Shown here: in pieces, positions 24,152 to 32,536 of the stretch
Numbering within the stretch: the stretch's first letter is position 1
Layout of the letters: each line of letters opens with the position of its first letter
DNA from: Chloroflexota bacterium
GTDB lineage: Bacteria > Chloroflexota > UBA11872 > UBA12225
Reading direction: 5' to 3'
Assembly (NCBI GenBank): GCA_947446285.1
Contig: CANFGH010000001.1
Location: 68,730 to 110,683, forward strand
DNA: 41,954 nucleotides
Notes under the pieces: generated by a model
Seen by the model: only the letters and a program-made list of their open reading frames with translations
Databases searched by the model: none
What the model was told of the DNA's origin: nothing
Position numbers and translations under genes: made by a program

Positions 24152-25015
24152 ATGGCGTTGAGGATTAATTACAACAACGCCTCGTTGCAGGCCCAACGAG
24201 GACTAGACGCATCAGAGATGGTTCGTCAGCGGGCGTCAGGCCAGCTTTCAAGTGGCCTGCGGATTAATCAGGCAGCTGACGACACCGCAGGGATGGCGGT
24301 CAGCGAGAAATTGAAGAACCAGGTACGCGGCCTCAATCAGGCGCAGCGGAACGTTCAGGATGGCATCAGCCTCCTGCAGACCGCTGAGGGTGGCCTGACC
24401 GAGATCCACTCAATCCTGGCCCGGATGCGCGAATTGGCCGTGCAGGGCGCGAACGACACCCTGATTGCCAGCGACCGTCTGAACATCAATGCGGAATTCA
24501 CCCAGTTGAAGGCAGAAGTCACCCGGATCGCCAGCTCAGTGAACTTCAACGGAACGTTGGTGCTTCAGAATGCTGCCTCCCCAGTGACCTTGCAGGTTGG
24601 TGCCAACTCCGGTGCGACCAGCCAGTTCACCATCGCCCTGACCAACAATAGCGCCGGCACAACCGGTGTGGTTGCTGGTACTGGTGACGGATTGGGCATC
24701 CTAGACGCAGCACAGGCGTCGGTGACGACCCAGGCACTTGCCTCAACATCAATCACCAGCCTTGACGCAGCAATCAATCAGGTCACGTCGAACCGTGCGA
24801 ACATCGGGGCCATGCAGAACCGCCTCGAAAGTGCGTCGCGTTCCATCGCGGTTGCGGCGGAGAACACGGCCGCTGCCAACAGCCGCGTTGCTGACGCCGA
24901 CATCGCCAGTGCGATGAGCGAGATGGTGCGTGCCCAGATCCTCCAGCAAGCGGGGATCTCGGTCCTCGCGCAGGCGAACCAGGCACCGTCGCTCGTCCTC
25001 CAGTTGCTCCGTTAG
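24152..25015 (+). CDS. fliC: Flagellin
   Basis: A 287-residue flagellin, the filament subunit exported through the flagellar type III apparatus. The N-terminal D0/D1 helices are clear: MALRINYNNASLQAQRGL, SSGLRINQAADDTAGMAVSE, QDGISLLQTAEGGLTEIHSI and LARMRELAVQGANDT. The C-terminal D1/D0 part has IGAMQNRLESASRSIAVAAE, SRVADADIASAMSEMV and ILQQAGISVLAQANQAPSLV. The middle is only about 90 residues, so the outer D2/D3 domains are nearly absent. The ATG at 24152 is preceded by GGAGGGAG about 10 nt upstream; an open frame of 20 more codons lacks homology. No other flagellar genes are in the window, so this is an orphan filament locus. A decayed copy lies just upstream. Confidence 0.95.
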   Translation: MALRINYNNASLQAQRGLDASEMVRQRASGQLSSGLRINQAADDTAGMAVSEKLKNQVRGLNQAQRNVQDGISLLQTAEGGLTEIHSILARMRELAVQGANDTLIASDRLNINAEFTQLKAEVTRIASSVNFNGTLVLQNAASPVTLQVGANSGATSQFTIALTNNSAGTTGVVAGTGDGLGILDAAQASVTTQALASTSITSLDAAINQVTSNRANIGAMQNRLESASRSIAVAAENTAAANSRVADADIASAMSEMVRAQILQQAGISVLAQANQAPSLVLQLLR

Positions 25016-25084
25016 CCACGTTCGCTCCCCGGGCCCGATGACGCCACGCGGCCTAGGTACGCAGAGCACTCTCACTGGCGAACA

Positions 25085-25113
25085 GGAACCCCGGGGGCCT
25101 CCCCCGGGGTTCC
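25085..25113. terminator. Bidirectional terminator hairpin
   Basis: A perfect 13-bp stem (GGAACCCCGGGGG and its complement) with a 3-nt loop CCT lies between the convergent flagellin and LuxR-type genes. It is the strongest simple hairpin in the window. Only TT follows on the flagellin side. Confidence 0.85.
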
Positions 25114-25137
25114 TTGGTTCGTCGAGCGTGACGTTCG

Positions 25138-25362
25138 TCAGAGCCACCCTGACCGTATTGCAATCGCGACGGCGTGCTCGGTCGTGCGGGCACCAAGCTT
25201 CTTCTCAGCGTCCCGCATGAGCAGGTTCACGCGCGATACCGAGATGTCCCACGCTTTCGCGACCTGTGTGCGGGTGTTTCCCTCGGCAAGCTGCACAAGC
25301 AGGTTGTGTTCCTGCCGGGTCAAGGGCGATGGCTGCGACGGCTTCGTGGTTTCGCTGTTCAT
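25138..25362 (-). CDS. Small stand-alone LuxR/GerE-type HTH protein
   Basis: A 74-residue protein that is little more than one DNA-binding domain. SPLTRQEHNLLVQLAEGNT, RTQVAKAWDISVSRVNLLM and AEKKLGARTTEHAVAIAIRS follow the four-helix GerE/LuxR pattern. There is no receiver or ligand domain. The ATG at 25362 is chosen for GGAGGAG 7 nt upstream; a longer frame (88 residues) lacks a ribosome site. It converges on flagellin, so a role in motility regulation is possible but not shown. Stand-alone GerE-type proteins are often transcription regulators whose partner is encoded elsewhere. Confidence 0.82.
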   Translation of the reverse strand: MNSETTKPSQPSPLTRQEHNLLVQLAEGNTRTQVAKAWDISVSRVNLLMRDAEKKLGARTTEHAVAIAIRSGWL

Positions 25363-25517
25363 CGTTGGCTCCTCCGGGGCACGTCCATGTCCTGCCTGAT
25401 CCACGCAGGTGATGCATTTGCACGAGTGCCGTTTCGTGCCATGTGCAGACTATCACCACTCCGACTGGCACACGTGCGGGATCGAATTTCCGTCGATCGA
25501 AGGGTGTGATGCCCTGC

Positions 25518-25523
25518 TACGCT
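25518..25523 (+). promoter_or_regulatory. -10 box of leaderless shikimate-dehydrogenase-like gene
   Basis: TACGCT is followed by 7 nt and the GTG start at 25531. No ribosome site could fit between them. Confidence 0.45.
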
Positions 25524-25530
25524 GAGGCCT

Positions 25531-26502
25531 GTGACACTTCATGACGGTGACCGGACCGGTCCGCCTGCGGGCGGTTCCATGTGTTTCATCGGGGTGACGA
25601 CAGGCGCATCGCTGTCACACCGGTTGTTCCCGAACTGGACGCGGGATCTGGGTCTTGCAGGCCCCTGCCTCCTCGTCGGTATCGACCTTCCGCTTGGCGC
25701 CACATCGGAGGCCTACCGGCAGGCCATTGCGGGTCTCCGGGACGTGCCGGACATCCGCGGTGCCCTGATTACGTCGCACAAGATTTCGCTGATGGATGCA
25801 TCGCGCGACTTGTTCGACCGCATTGATGACACGTCGGTTCAATCCGGTGAAGTCGGATGCATCACCGTACGCGGTGGCCGTCTGACGGCCTTGGCCTTGG
25901 ATCCGCTGACCTCCGCACTCGCCATGGACCAGTTCGTCCCGTCGGGCCACTGGGCCGAACACCCGGGAGCACGTGTCCTGTGCCTGGGGGCGGGTGGTGC
26001 GGGTACCGCAATCGGACTCGGTTTCGCCACTCGAACCACGTCGGTCGATGTTCCGTCGCTTTTCCTCGTCGTGGATCGTGAGCAGTCCCGCGTCGATCAC
26101 GCGGTGCGCGTCATTCGTGAAACGGTCCGCACACATGGCCGTGCAATGGCCGTCGAAGGGCGTGTTGTCCAAGGACCACGTGATGGCGACGCGCTTGTCG
26201 CTGCCCTTTCTCCCCATTCATTGGTCATCAACGCCACTGGCATGGGCAAGGACACCGCAGGGTCACCGGTGACGGCGTCGGTGCGGTTTCCCGATCAGGG
26301 CTTGGTGTGGGAATTGAACTACCGCGGGGAACGCCTGTTCCTTCAATATGCCGAACATGTCAGGCAGGCACAAAGTCTGGTGGTCATGGACGGGTGGGAC
26401 TACTTCGCCGTCAGTTGGGTCGAACATCTCGCACGGATCTACGGGGTGCCTCTGGCACCGGACCGCCGGCGTGAAATCATTGCCGGAACGATCCGCCCGT
26501 GA
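25531..26502 (+). CDS. Divergent shikimate-dehydrogenase-family protein
   Basis: A 323-residue protein with the shikimate/quinate dehydrogenase fold. The N-terminal substrate domain has GVTTGASLSHRLFPNW (usual SxS motif) and RGALITSHKISLMD, where Lys84 matches the catalytic Lys of the NVTxPHK motif. The Rossmann domain has VLCLGAGGAGTAIGLGFA near 150 and VINATGMGKD. The usual N-T-D after the domain boundary reads ALDPLTS. The protein is longer than AroE (about 270), and the lid and binding residues differ, so it is probably not the pathway AroE; a quinate- or sugar-acid-like substrate is possible. It starts with GTG after a leaderless promoter and is flanked by a regulator and a histidine kinase. 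Confidence 0.8.
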   Translation: MTLHDGDRTGPPAGGSMCFIGVTTGASLSHRLFPNWTRDLGLAGPCLLVGIDLPLGATSEAYRQAIAGLRDVPDIRGALITSHKISLMDASRDLFDRIDDTSVQSGEVGCITVRGGRLTALALDPLTSALAMDQFVPSGHWAEHPGARVLCLGAGGAGTAIGLGFATRTTSVDVPSLFLVVDREQSRVDHAVRVIRETVRTHGRAMAVEGRVVQGPRDGDALVAALSPHSLVINATGMGKDTAGSPVTASVRFPDQGLVWELNYRGERLFLQYAEHVRQAQSLVVMDGWDYFAVSWVEHLARIYGVPLAPDRRREIIAGTIRP

Positions 26503-26522
26503 TTTCCTGGGCGGGCCGGACG

Positions 26523-27914
26523 TCACACAGATTTTGGCTTGATGGGTCTCGCGCGGTCGGTGGGCAGGGTGAACCAGAATCTCGAACCCTCGCCGATCTT
26601 GCTGTCAACGCCGATCCGACCGCCATGGCCCTCGATGATCTGCCGGGAGATCGCGAGACCCAGACCGGTCCCCCTGATCCCATGACGGATCGCCTCGGCA
26701 GTGCGCGCAAACCGTTCGAAGATGCGCCTGTGGCTGTCTGGTCCGATCCCGATCCCGTGGTCCTGCACTTCGACCCGAAACTCCGGAGTACCAGCATTTG
26801 CCGTCAAGGAAATGATGATCTCACCACCATCAGGCGAGTACTTGACCGCGTTGCCTAGCAGGTTACTGACCACCTGGAGAATGCGGTCGTGGTCGGCGCT
26901 GACCGTCGGAAGGTCAGGGTCCATCACGATGTTGATCTGGTGCTTGGTGTCACCGTCGGATGTCCAGCGCGTGACTTCCTCAGTGATAAGGTCTCCGAGG
27001 TCAACCGTCGTCGTGTTGATGCGTGACGCGCCGGCTTCCAGTCGTTCGAGGTCGAGGACGTTCTCCATCATCCGCGTCAGCCGTTCAACATCGCGGACGA
27101 TATCCCCGGCAAACTCGTGGATCTCGGAGGGTTCGAGTGTTTCGTCCCGGATCAGTTCGGCGTAACCGAGGATCGTCGTCAATGGCGTCCGGAACTCATG
27201 GGAAACATCGGAGATGATCTCGGTCTTGCGGCGGCTCACGTCCTGCAACCGGTCTACCATGGTTTCAAGGCGGGCGTTCGCCTCATTCAAGGCTGTTCGT
27301 TCACGCCGGAGTTCAATGAGGGCCATGATCTGTCGCGCAACCGCGCGAAGCGCCTCCGCATGTTCCGGTTCAAGAGACGTGCGCGCCTCTGAACCGAAGA
27401 CACACACGGTGCCGAGTGCGTACCCATCCTCGGTCACAACTGGCGCTGCCGCGTAGAACCGCATGTGTGGTGACCGTATCACGATCGGATGGTGGGCGAA
27501 CCGGTCGTCAGCGGCGAGGTCAGTCACCGCAAAGACGTCGTCGGACTGCGCGATGACTTGCGTGCAGATCGAGTAGCCCCGTGGGACGGTACGCCGGGTC
27601 ATGCCGAATGACGCCTTCGTCCACTGCCGTTCGCGGTCGACCAGATTGATCATCGCGACGGGCGCACCACACAGGGTGGCAGCGATCCTCGCGAGGTCGT
27701 TGAACGCAGGATCTTCGGGCGTGTCCAGGATGCTATACCCGAGGAGGGAGGCAATCCGCGCATCCTCGTCCACTGGCACCGGGAAGTTGCGGGGGTTCCA
27801 GTCCGGTTGGGTGTCCGTAGGGCCATCGGGCGGATCCCACACGATGGAAGTCGGCAATGCCTCACCTGAGGATTGTCTGCCCTGACCTGCCGTCTGGTTG
27901 GCGTTTTTGGTCAT
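26523..27914 (-). CDS. Cytoplasmic GAF-domain sensor histidine kinase
   Basis: A 463-residue kinase. A GAF domain covers residues about 50-205, with DEDARIASLLGYSILDTPED, RGYSICTQVIAQ and YALGTVCVFG, the family often seen before such kinases. A short coiled coil leads to the dimerisation domain SDVSHEFRTPLTTILGYAEL with phospho-acceptor His239. The ATPase domain has the N box (VSNLLGNAVKYSPDGG), G1 (DHGIGIG), F box (IFERFAR) and G2 (GTGLGLAIS). No membrane segment is found, so it senses a cytoplasmic signal. No response regulator gene is adjacent, so it is an orphan. The ATG at 27914 is preferred; an upstream extension of 38 residues runs through an intergenic inverted repeat and looks non-coding. 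Confidence 0.93.
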   Translation of the reverse strand: MTKNANQTAGQGRQSSGEALPTSIVWDPPDGPTDTQPDWNPRNFPVPVDEDARIASLLGYSILDTPEDPAFNDLARIAATLCGAPVAMINLVDRERQWTKASFGMTRRTVPRGYSICTQVIAQSDDVFAVTDLAADDRFAHHPIVIRSPHMRFYAAAPVVTEDGYALGTVCVFGSEARTSLEPEHAEALRAVARQIMALIELRRERTALNEANARLETMVDRLQDVSRRKTEIISDVSHEFRTPLTTILGYAELIRDETLEPSEIHEFAGDIVRDVERLTRMMENVLDLERLEAGASRINTTTVDLGDLITEEVTRWTSDGDTKHQINIVMDPDLPTVSADHDRILQVVSNLLGNAVKYSPDGGEIIISLTANAGTPEFRVEVQDHGIGIGPDSHRRIFERFARTAEAIRHGIRGTGLGLAISRQIIEGHGGRIGVDSKIGEGSRFWFTLPTDRARPIKPKSV

Positions 27915-27957
27915 CGTCCCACTAGTGCACGTCGTCGCGCACCTCGTCATCTCGGGG

Positions 27958-27990
27958 TACCGTATCGTGCGTACCCTATAGCGTACGGTA
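27958..27990. promoter_or_regulatory. Inverted repeat between histidine kinase and heparinase-like genes
   Basis: TACCGTA and its complement TACGGTA frame a 19-nt spacer that itself contains GTAC twice and TATA. It lies in the divergent gap, about 45 bp from the kinase start. It may be an operator or part of the two promoters; no factor can be named. Confidence 0.35.
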
Positions 27991-28086
27991 TCCGTGAACT
28001 CGAGGCGACGGTTCATCGCACCGCGCAACCAGTTACCCTTCGGACGTGAGTGACTCTCGGTCCGCTTGCCCAGTGATTGACCGAAC

Positions 28087-30096
28087 GTGACATCGCGACC
28101 GGCTTCAGGAAGTCATCCGCCCGATCTCACCGGCGGTGATCGTTTCGAGATATTGCCCGATGCCCACAGGGCGAACCGCCGTCACTGCGCGGGATCCCTA
28201 TGGCGTTCCGCAGTGGCCCTGGTCGCTGTCTCGTCTTCGCTCACGGCATCTGCCCACCACGCGAGCGCGGCCGGGGTGTCCGAACCGGACCGTGTTCGAT
28301 GGCAAGTCCCGGACCCGGTGAACCTTTTGGCTTCATTGAAGAGCACTCACCCGCGCCTCATTCTTGATCAGGCCGGGATGCAGACAATTCGCGATCTTGT
28401 GGTCCGCGATCCGACGGCCAAGGCGTACCTCGGGCGGTTGGTGCAGACCGGCAAGCGTCTCCTGGATCAACCGGTGTCCGCCCGGGTCCTGGTCGGTCCG
28501 CGACTGCTTGCGACGAGCCGACGCGTCCTCGACCGTGTTTCGACCCTTTCCCTGTTGTTCAATCTGGACAGTGATGTGCGGTGGCGCGACCGCGCGGTCG
28601 CCGAAATGCGTGCGGCGGCGTCCTTTTCGGACTGGAACCCTTCGCATTTCCTCGATGTCGCCGAGATGACCCACGCGCTTGCACTCGGTTATGACTGGTT
28701 GCACGCGAGCATCGATCCGCCTACGCGGGATGTGATTGCCAACGCGATCATCGAGAAGGGATTGCGACTTGCCGACGAGGCGTACCGGCAGAAGGCGTGG
28801 TGGGTGACGTCGGAGGCCAACTGGAATGCCGTCTGCAACGGCGGCCTCATCGTTGGCGCCCTTGCCGTCGCCGATCGTGAACCAGACCTTGCGCAGTCGA
28901 TCATCGTGCGTGCCCTTGGCGGCTTGCCGTCGGTGCTCGCCAGTTACGCACCAGACGGCGGCTGGGCCGAAGGTCCGGCGTATTGGGAATATGCGACCGG
29001 CTACCTCGCGGTCGCCATTGGTGCTCTCGAAACGGCGCTCGGCTCCGACTTCGGCCTTGGTGGGTTCGCCGGACTACCGGTAACAGCGCAGTACCGCCTG
29101 AACGTGACCGGGTCTTCCGGACTGGTCTTCAATTACGCCGATAGTGCTGACCGTCTGGACGTCGATCCCGTCGTCGCCTGGCTTGGTCACCGTTACGCCG
29201 ATCCGTGGGTGGAACTCGAAAGCCGTCGCTTGACCGGCAATGCCATCCACGGCATGCACCTTGCGTGGTATGCCCCGACGACCGGCAACGGCAAGGCACC
29301 TTCGCTGGACCGATGGTTCCGTGGGACTGATGTCGTCTGCATGCGGAGTTCGTGGACCGATCCGAACGCACTGTTCTGCGGGGTCAAGGGCGGAGACAAC
29401 GGGGCCAGTCACGCGCACCTTGATCTCGGCACGTTTGTGCTCGACGCCCTTGGTCAACGGTGGGCAGTCGACCTCGGTCCCGACGACTACAACCTTCCCG
29501 ACTACTTCGGGAAACGACGAGGCACGTACTACCGCATCCGCACCGAAGGCCACAACACGCTGGTGATGGCGGGTCAGAACCAGGATGCGACCGCACGCGC
29601 CGCGGTCTCCTCGTACTTCGCCTCCATGGAAGATGCCCGTGTCGTGATGGACCTGACTGCCGCGTACGCCGGGACAGGGACCAGCCGGGTCCGCCGCGGC
29701 GTCGCGCTTCAGGACGGTCGTTCTCGGGTCCTGATCCAGGATGAGGTATCTCACCGGGGTGATGTGGACATCGTCTGGGCCATGCACACCCAAGCCGATG
29801 TGCAGTTAGACTACGCCTCGGGCGCCCGGATCGCCACGCTTACCCGTGGCAACGCGGTCATGGAGGCGCGCATCCTGTCGCCTGCCGACGCATGGTTCGC
29901 GATCGAGGTCGTGGCCGCGCCGTCACCGCAGAAGCGAATTGACGGGATCCGGAAACTGACCGTTCAGATCCCGCAAGCGCCGCCGGAGACGCGGATTGCC
30001 GTCCTGCTGACACCGCTCAACGAAATCACCATTCCCTTGGGAATCCCCGAACTCCTGCCTCTCGACTACTGGGGCCTCGCGGCGGACGTCGACTAG
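28087..30096 (+). CDS. Secreted heparinase II/III-family polysaccharide lyase
   Basis: A 669-residue protein. A hydrophobic run around residues 36-58 ending ASAHHASAAG suggests a secretion signal after a long basic N-region. The alpha/alpha toroid follows, with HPRLILDQAGMQTIRDLV, MTHALALGYDWLH, VTSEANWNAVCNGG and APDGGWAEGPAYWEY, typical of the family. The C-terminal beta-sandwich begins with GVKGGDNGASHAHLDLGTF near 432 and YYRIRTEGHNTLVMAG, which hold the conserved catalytic His and Tyr/Asn region. Such enzymes cleave uronic-acid polysaccharides or oligomers by beta-elimination, outside the cell. The exact substrate (heparin-like, alginate or other) cannot be told. The GTG start at 28087 is uncertain; no strong ribosome site is seen and later starts are possible. 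Confidence 0.85.
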   Translation: MTSRPASGSHPPDLTGGDRFEILPDAHRANRRHCAGSLWRSAVALVAVSSSLTASAHHASAAGVSEPDRVRWQVPDPVNLLASLKSTHPRLILDQAGMQTIRDLVVRDPTAKAYLGRLVQTGKRLLDQPVSARVLVGPRLLATSRRVLDRVSTLSLLFNLDSDVRWRDRAVAEMRAAASFSDWNPSHFLDVAEMTHALALGYDWLHASIDPPTRDVIANAIIEKGLRLADEAYRQKAWWVTSEANWNAVCNGGLIVGALAVADREPDLAQSIIVRALGGLPSVLASYAPDGGWAEGPAYWEYATGYLAVAIGALETALGSDFGLGGFAGLPVTAQYRLNVTGSSGLVFNYADSADRLDVDPVVAWLGHRYADPWVELESRRLTGNAIHGMHLAWYAPTTGNGKAPSLDRWFRGTDVVCMRSSWTDPNALFCGVKGGDNGASHAHLDLGTFVLDALGQRWAVDLGPDDYNLPDYFGKRRGTYYRIRTEGHNTLVMAGQNQDATARAAVSSYFASMEDARVVMDLTAAYAGTGTSRVRRGVALQDGRSRVLIQDEVSHRGDVDIVWAMHTQADVQLDYASGARIATLTRGNAVMEARILSPADAWFAIEVVAAPSPQKRIDGIRKLTVQIPQAPPETRIAVLLTPLNEITIPLGIPELLPLDYWGLAADVD

Positions 30097-30459
30097 GTCA
30101 TGTTCGGGCACCGTCAGTGCAGGGGATCGGTCGGTGGAACCACGAGCATGACTTGCGACATGGTCTCCCTCGCCCATTCGGACAAGCCAGATCCGGAAAT
30201 ATGGCTCGGTAGTCGATGCGCCTCGCATCATGACGACACTGAACAGCGCAGAGAAGCCTGAAGGTTGGCGTGACCAAGTAGCGTTCGCCTGGTCATCGTT
30301 TAAAGACCAGGCGGCGAACCATCCCCTGTCGCAGAGTGCGTGGTGATCCCGAAAGACCTGACCCAATCGGACCCGTCGCTCCACACCAGGTCGGGTGTTG
30401 GTCGATGCGGTCACGAACGGGATACGACTCTTAAGCAGCCGACCGGACTGCCAGTCAAT
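30097..30459. other. Intergenic region with hairpin between two convergent genes
   Basis: About 360 nt. On the minus strand a weak frame (30414 down to about 30095) encodes a Trp/Ser-rich stretch with mixed codon use, no known domain and no ribosome site, so it is not called. A 9-bp stem (CGCCTGGTC / GACCAGGCG, 30286-30313, loop 10) with an outer GTTCG/CGAAC extension could end one or both transcripts. Confidence 0.45.
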
Positions 30460-32148
30460 CTAGCAACACTCGGATGTTGGCGGACTAGCATCCGATGGTT
30501 CGTTGCCTTGAGCGCAGAAGCAGAAAACAGAGACCTGCCTATCGGCGCGCGCGGTGGCCAACTCGAACCGCTGGCGAATGAGCACGGATTCGACCGTCTC
30601 ACCACGCTGCTCACGGCAATCAAGGAGGCCACGAAGTGCCCAGACGTTGTCGGGATGGACCTGTGCGCGGGGCAGCGCACCACCAAGGCCGAGATCCTCT
30701 CGGTACACCAACGCCTCCTCCTCGGCTCGTCCCTGCTCCAGCAACAGTGCGCCAAGTGCGTGGCGTATCGGCTGCATCCACCCCCACGGCTCGTCGTAGT
30801 CGAGATCATCCTCAAGCGCGATCCCGGCGCGCAGGTGCGCGAACGCGGGGTCATGCTCGCCCCGACGGTACGCGATCTCGCCGGACAGCATTTCCTCGGC
30901 GACTGCAAGCAGATTCAAGCACGCATTGTTGTGCCTGTACCTGGTAGCCGGCACGCGTTTTGCTGCCGTACGGAAGAGACGCGGCTTTGCCTCGACCGCT
31001 GGCACGTTCCGCAAAGCTGCATGGGTAACACCCTTGGCGTAGTGGACGATTGCCAAAGTGTTGCAATAGAGATCTTGGTCGGCCGGCAGATCCTGTCGAA
31101 TGATTTCCTGCCAGTTCCCGAAGCAGATCAGTACGTGTAGGTAAATGGAAACGTAACTCTCGAAGAAGTCGGCCATCGGTGGGGACGGGAGACGCAGCAT
31201 CGCCTCCGGCATGGTCTCGACGAGTTCGTCGGCTGCGGAAATCGCGGGCGCGAATTGGCCGAGGAACAGTGCCCCATACGCGGCGAAGTGCAGATTATGG
31301 AACCGATACCCGGAGTAGAAGTTCATTGGGCCGGCACGGACATAGTATTTGCGGTCCGCGATGGATGCCTTCTGGTTCCAGTGCAGCGCATCGTGGTAGT
31401 AACCGCACTGGATGTAGATATGGGTCGGCATATGGACGAGGTGCCCCATGTCGGGGGTCAACTCGCGTAACCGGTCGCTCGTCAGGAGAGCTGCTTCCGG
31501 TTCCGGTGACATTTCCATGAGGTGGACGTGCAGGTGCAAGAGTCCGGGATGGCTGACCGCACCGGGGACTTCCCGGAATGCGGTTTCCAGAACCTCGCGT
31601 GCTTCGGTGGTACCGGCCCCAGCGGCCGGGGCGCCGGTCCGCACATCCCACATCTTCCACGGGGTTCGGTTGAGGATCGCTTCGACGAAGACGCTGCGCA
31701 GGTCCAGGTCGGTCGGATAGGACAGGTGTGCCTTGCGCATCTCGTCGGTGAATGCGTCGCTCCAGGGACGCTGGTCCTCGATCGGATCCGGCGACGGGAA
31801 ACGAGCCTGAAGTGCTTCCATAAGCGCACGTTCCGGACCGGTCACGGAACCTGCCAATGCGAGCGCTGTGCGGCTGGCTTCAAAACATCTGGCGAGTGAG
31901 GCCGCCTTGCCTGCCGGATCCTGCAACGCCCACGGGTAGTTGTAGTTTGGCCCGGTCGCGTATGCGATGCCCTAATGCGCCATTGCGCAGTCCGGGTCGG
32001 CTTGCGTCGCCTTCTCAAAGCAGGCGATGGCTTCTTCGTGATGGAAGCCAAAACACCAGTTGAGGCCGCGATCGAACCAACGCTGGGCGTCGGCAGACAT
32101 GGTGGTGACGGTCCGGCCGTATGGTCCGAGGCTATAGGGATAGTCCAT
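30460..32148 (-). pseudogene. TPR-repeat protein interrupted by an in-frame amber codon
   Basis: The gene reads from ATG 32148 as MDYPYSLGPYGRTVTTMSAD, WFDRGLNWCFGFHHEEAIAC and FEKATQADPDCAMAH, then a TAG at 31972-31974. The same frame continues without any further stop for 504 codons: GIAYATGPNYNYPWALQDP and TPR-like helices to SECC and a TAG at 30460. In relatives known to me the motif is normally MAHWGIAYA, so the amber replaces Trp (TGG to TAG). The rest has HLVHMPTHIYIQCGYYHDAL and FFESYVSIYLHVLICFGNW. Function of the family is unknown. It may be a recent nonsense mutation, a sequencing error, or stop-codon readthrough. A TTG at 31926 could restart it but no ribosome site is seen. Confidence 0.8.
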
Positions 32149-32169
32149 CGTATTGTGATTCCGGTATTT

Positions 32170-32186
32170 GTACAGAATAACTGTAC
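32170..32186. promoter_or_regulatory. Palindromic operator at TPR-gene promoter
   Basis: GTACAG-AATAA-CTGTAC is a perfect 17-bp palindrome 22 bp from the TPR ATG. On the minus strand it contains TATTCT, a likely -10 box, so a bound repressor would block transcription. It lies in the most AT-rich stretch of the window (about 32150-32240). Confidence 0.5.
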
Positions 32187-32484
32187 TGTAAGGCTCAAAT
32201 AGTCTAATAAAAAACGAAAATTACATCCCAAGATCTGGGATTTGTGTCTGTGTCACAGACGCGTCGTTGCTTTTGCGACGCACCGATCCCGGGGCACTGT
32301 GTCCGGCAGCCGCGCTTCGGGATGGGGGCGCGGATTCATTCGCGAAACGCCCTTCGGGGTTCACAGAACATGTGCATACCCTCACGGTGACATGCTGCGG
32401 TGCCTTTCACGCTGTGGGTCCCCGTTGGGGATCGCAGAATGGTAGTGGCGTTCCGATCATCTCGGCGCCGACCGCGACCCGCTA
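32187..32484. other. AT-rich intergenic region with clustered palindromes
   Basis: About 300 nt with no supportable gene. It holds several short palindromes in a row: ATCCCA-AGATC-TGGGAT (about 32225-32241), GTCTGTG-T-CACAGAC (about 32246-32260) and GCGTCG-9 nt-CGACGC (about 32262-32282). The run AATAAAAAACGAAAAT near 32205-32220 is unusual for this genome and may be an UP-like element for the TPR gene. Confidence 0.4.
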
Positions 32485-32514
32485 GTCCTGTCACGGGGTT
32501 TTCCGTGGCAGGAC
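32485..32514 (-). terminator. Terminator hairpin of class V aminotransferase gene
   Basis: A 12-bp stem with one G-T pair (GTCCTGTCACGG / CCGTGGCAGGAC) and a 6-nt loop lies 23 nt beyond the stop codon. Confidence 0.65.
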
Positions 32515-32536
32515 CAGCGGCATCTTCTCGTTGGAC

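Noticed and set aside
29074-29793. 239-codon minus-strand frame inside the heparinase-like gene
   Set aside because: Lies fully within a well-supported coding region; no domain or ribosome site.
29923-30414. Minus-strand frame after the heparinase-like gene, partly in intergenic DNA
   Set aside because: The intergenic part has mixed codon use and no known motif, and the frame runs into the heparinase coding region; not enough support for a gene.
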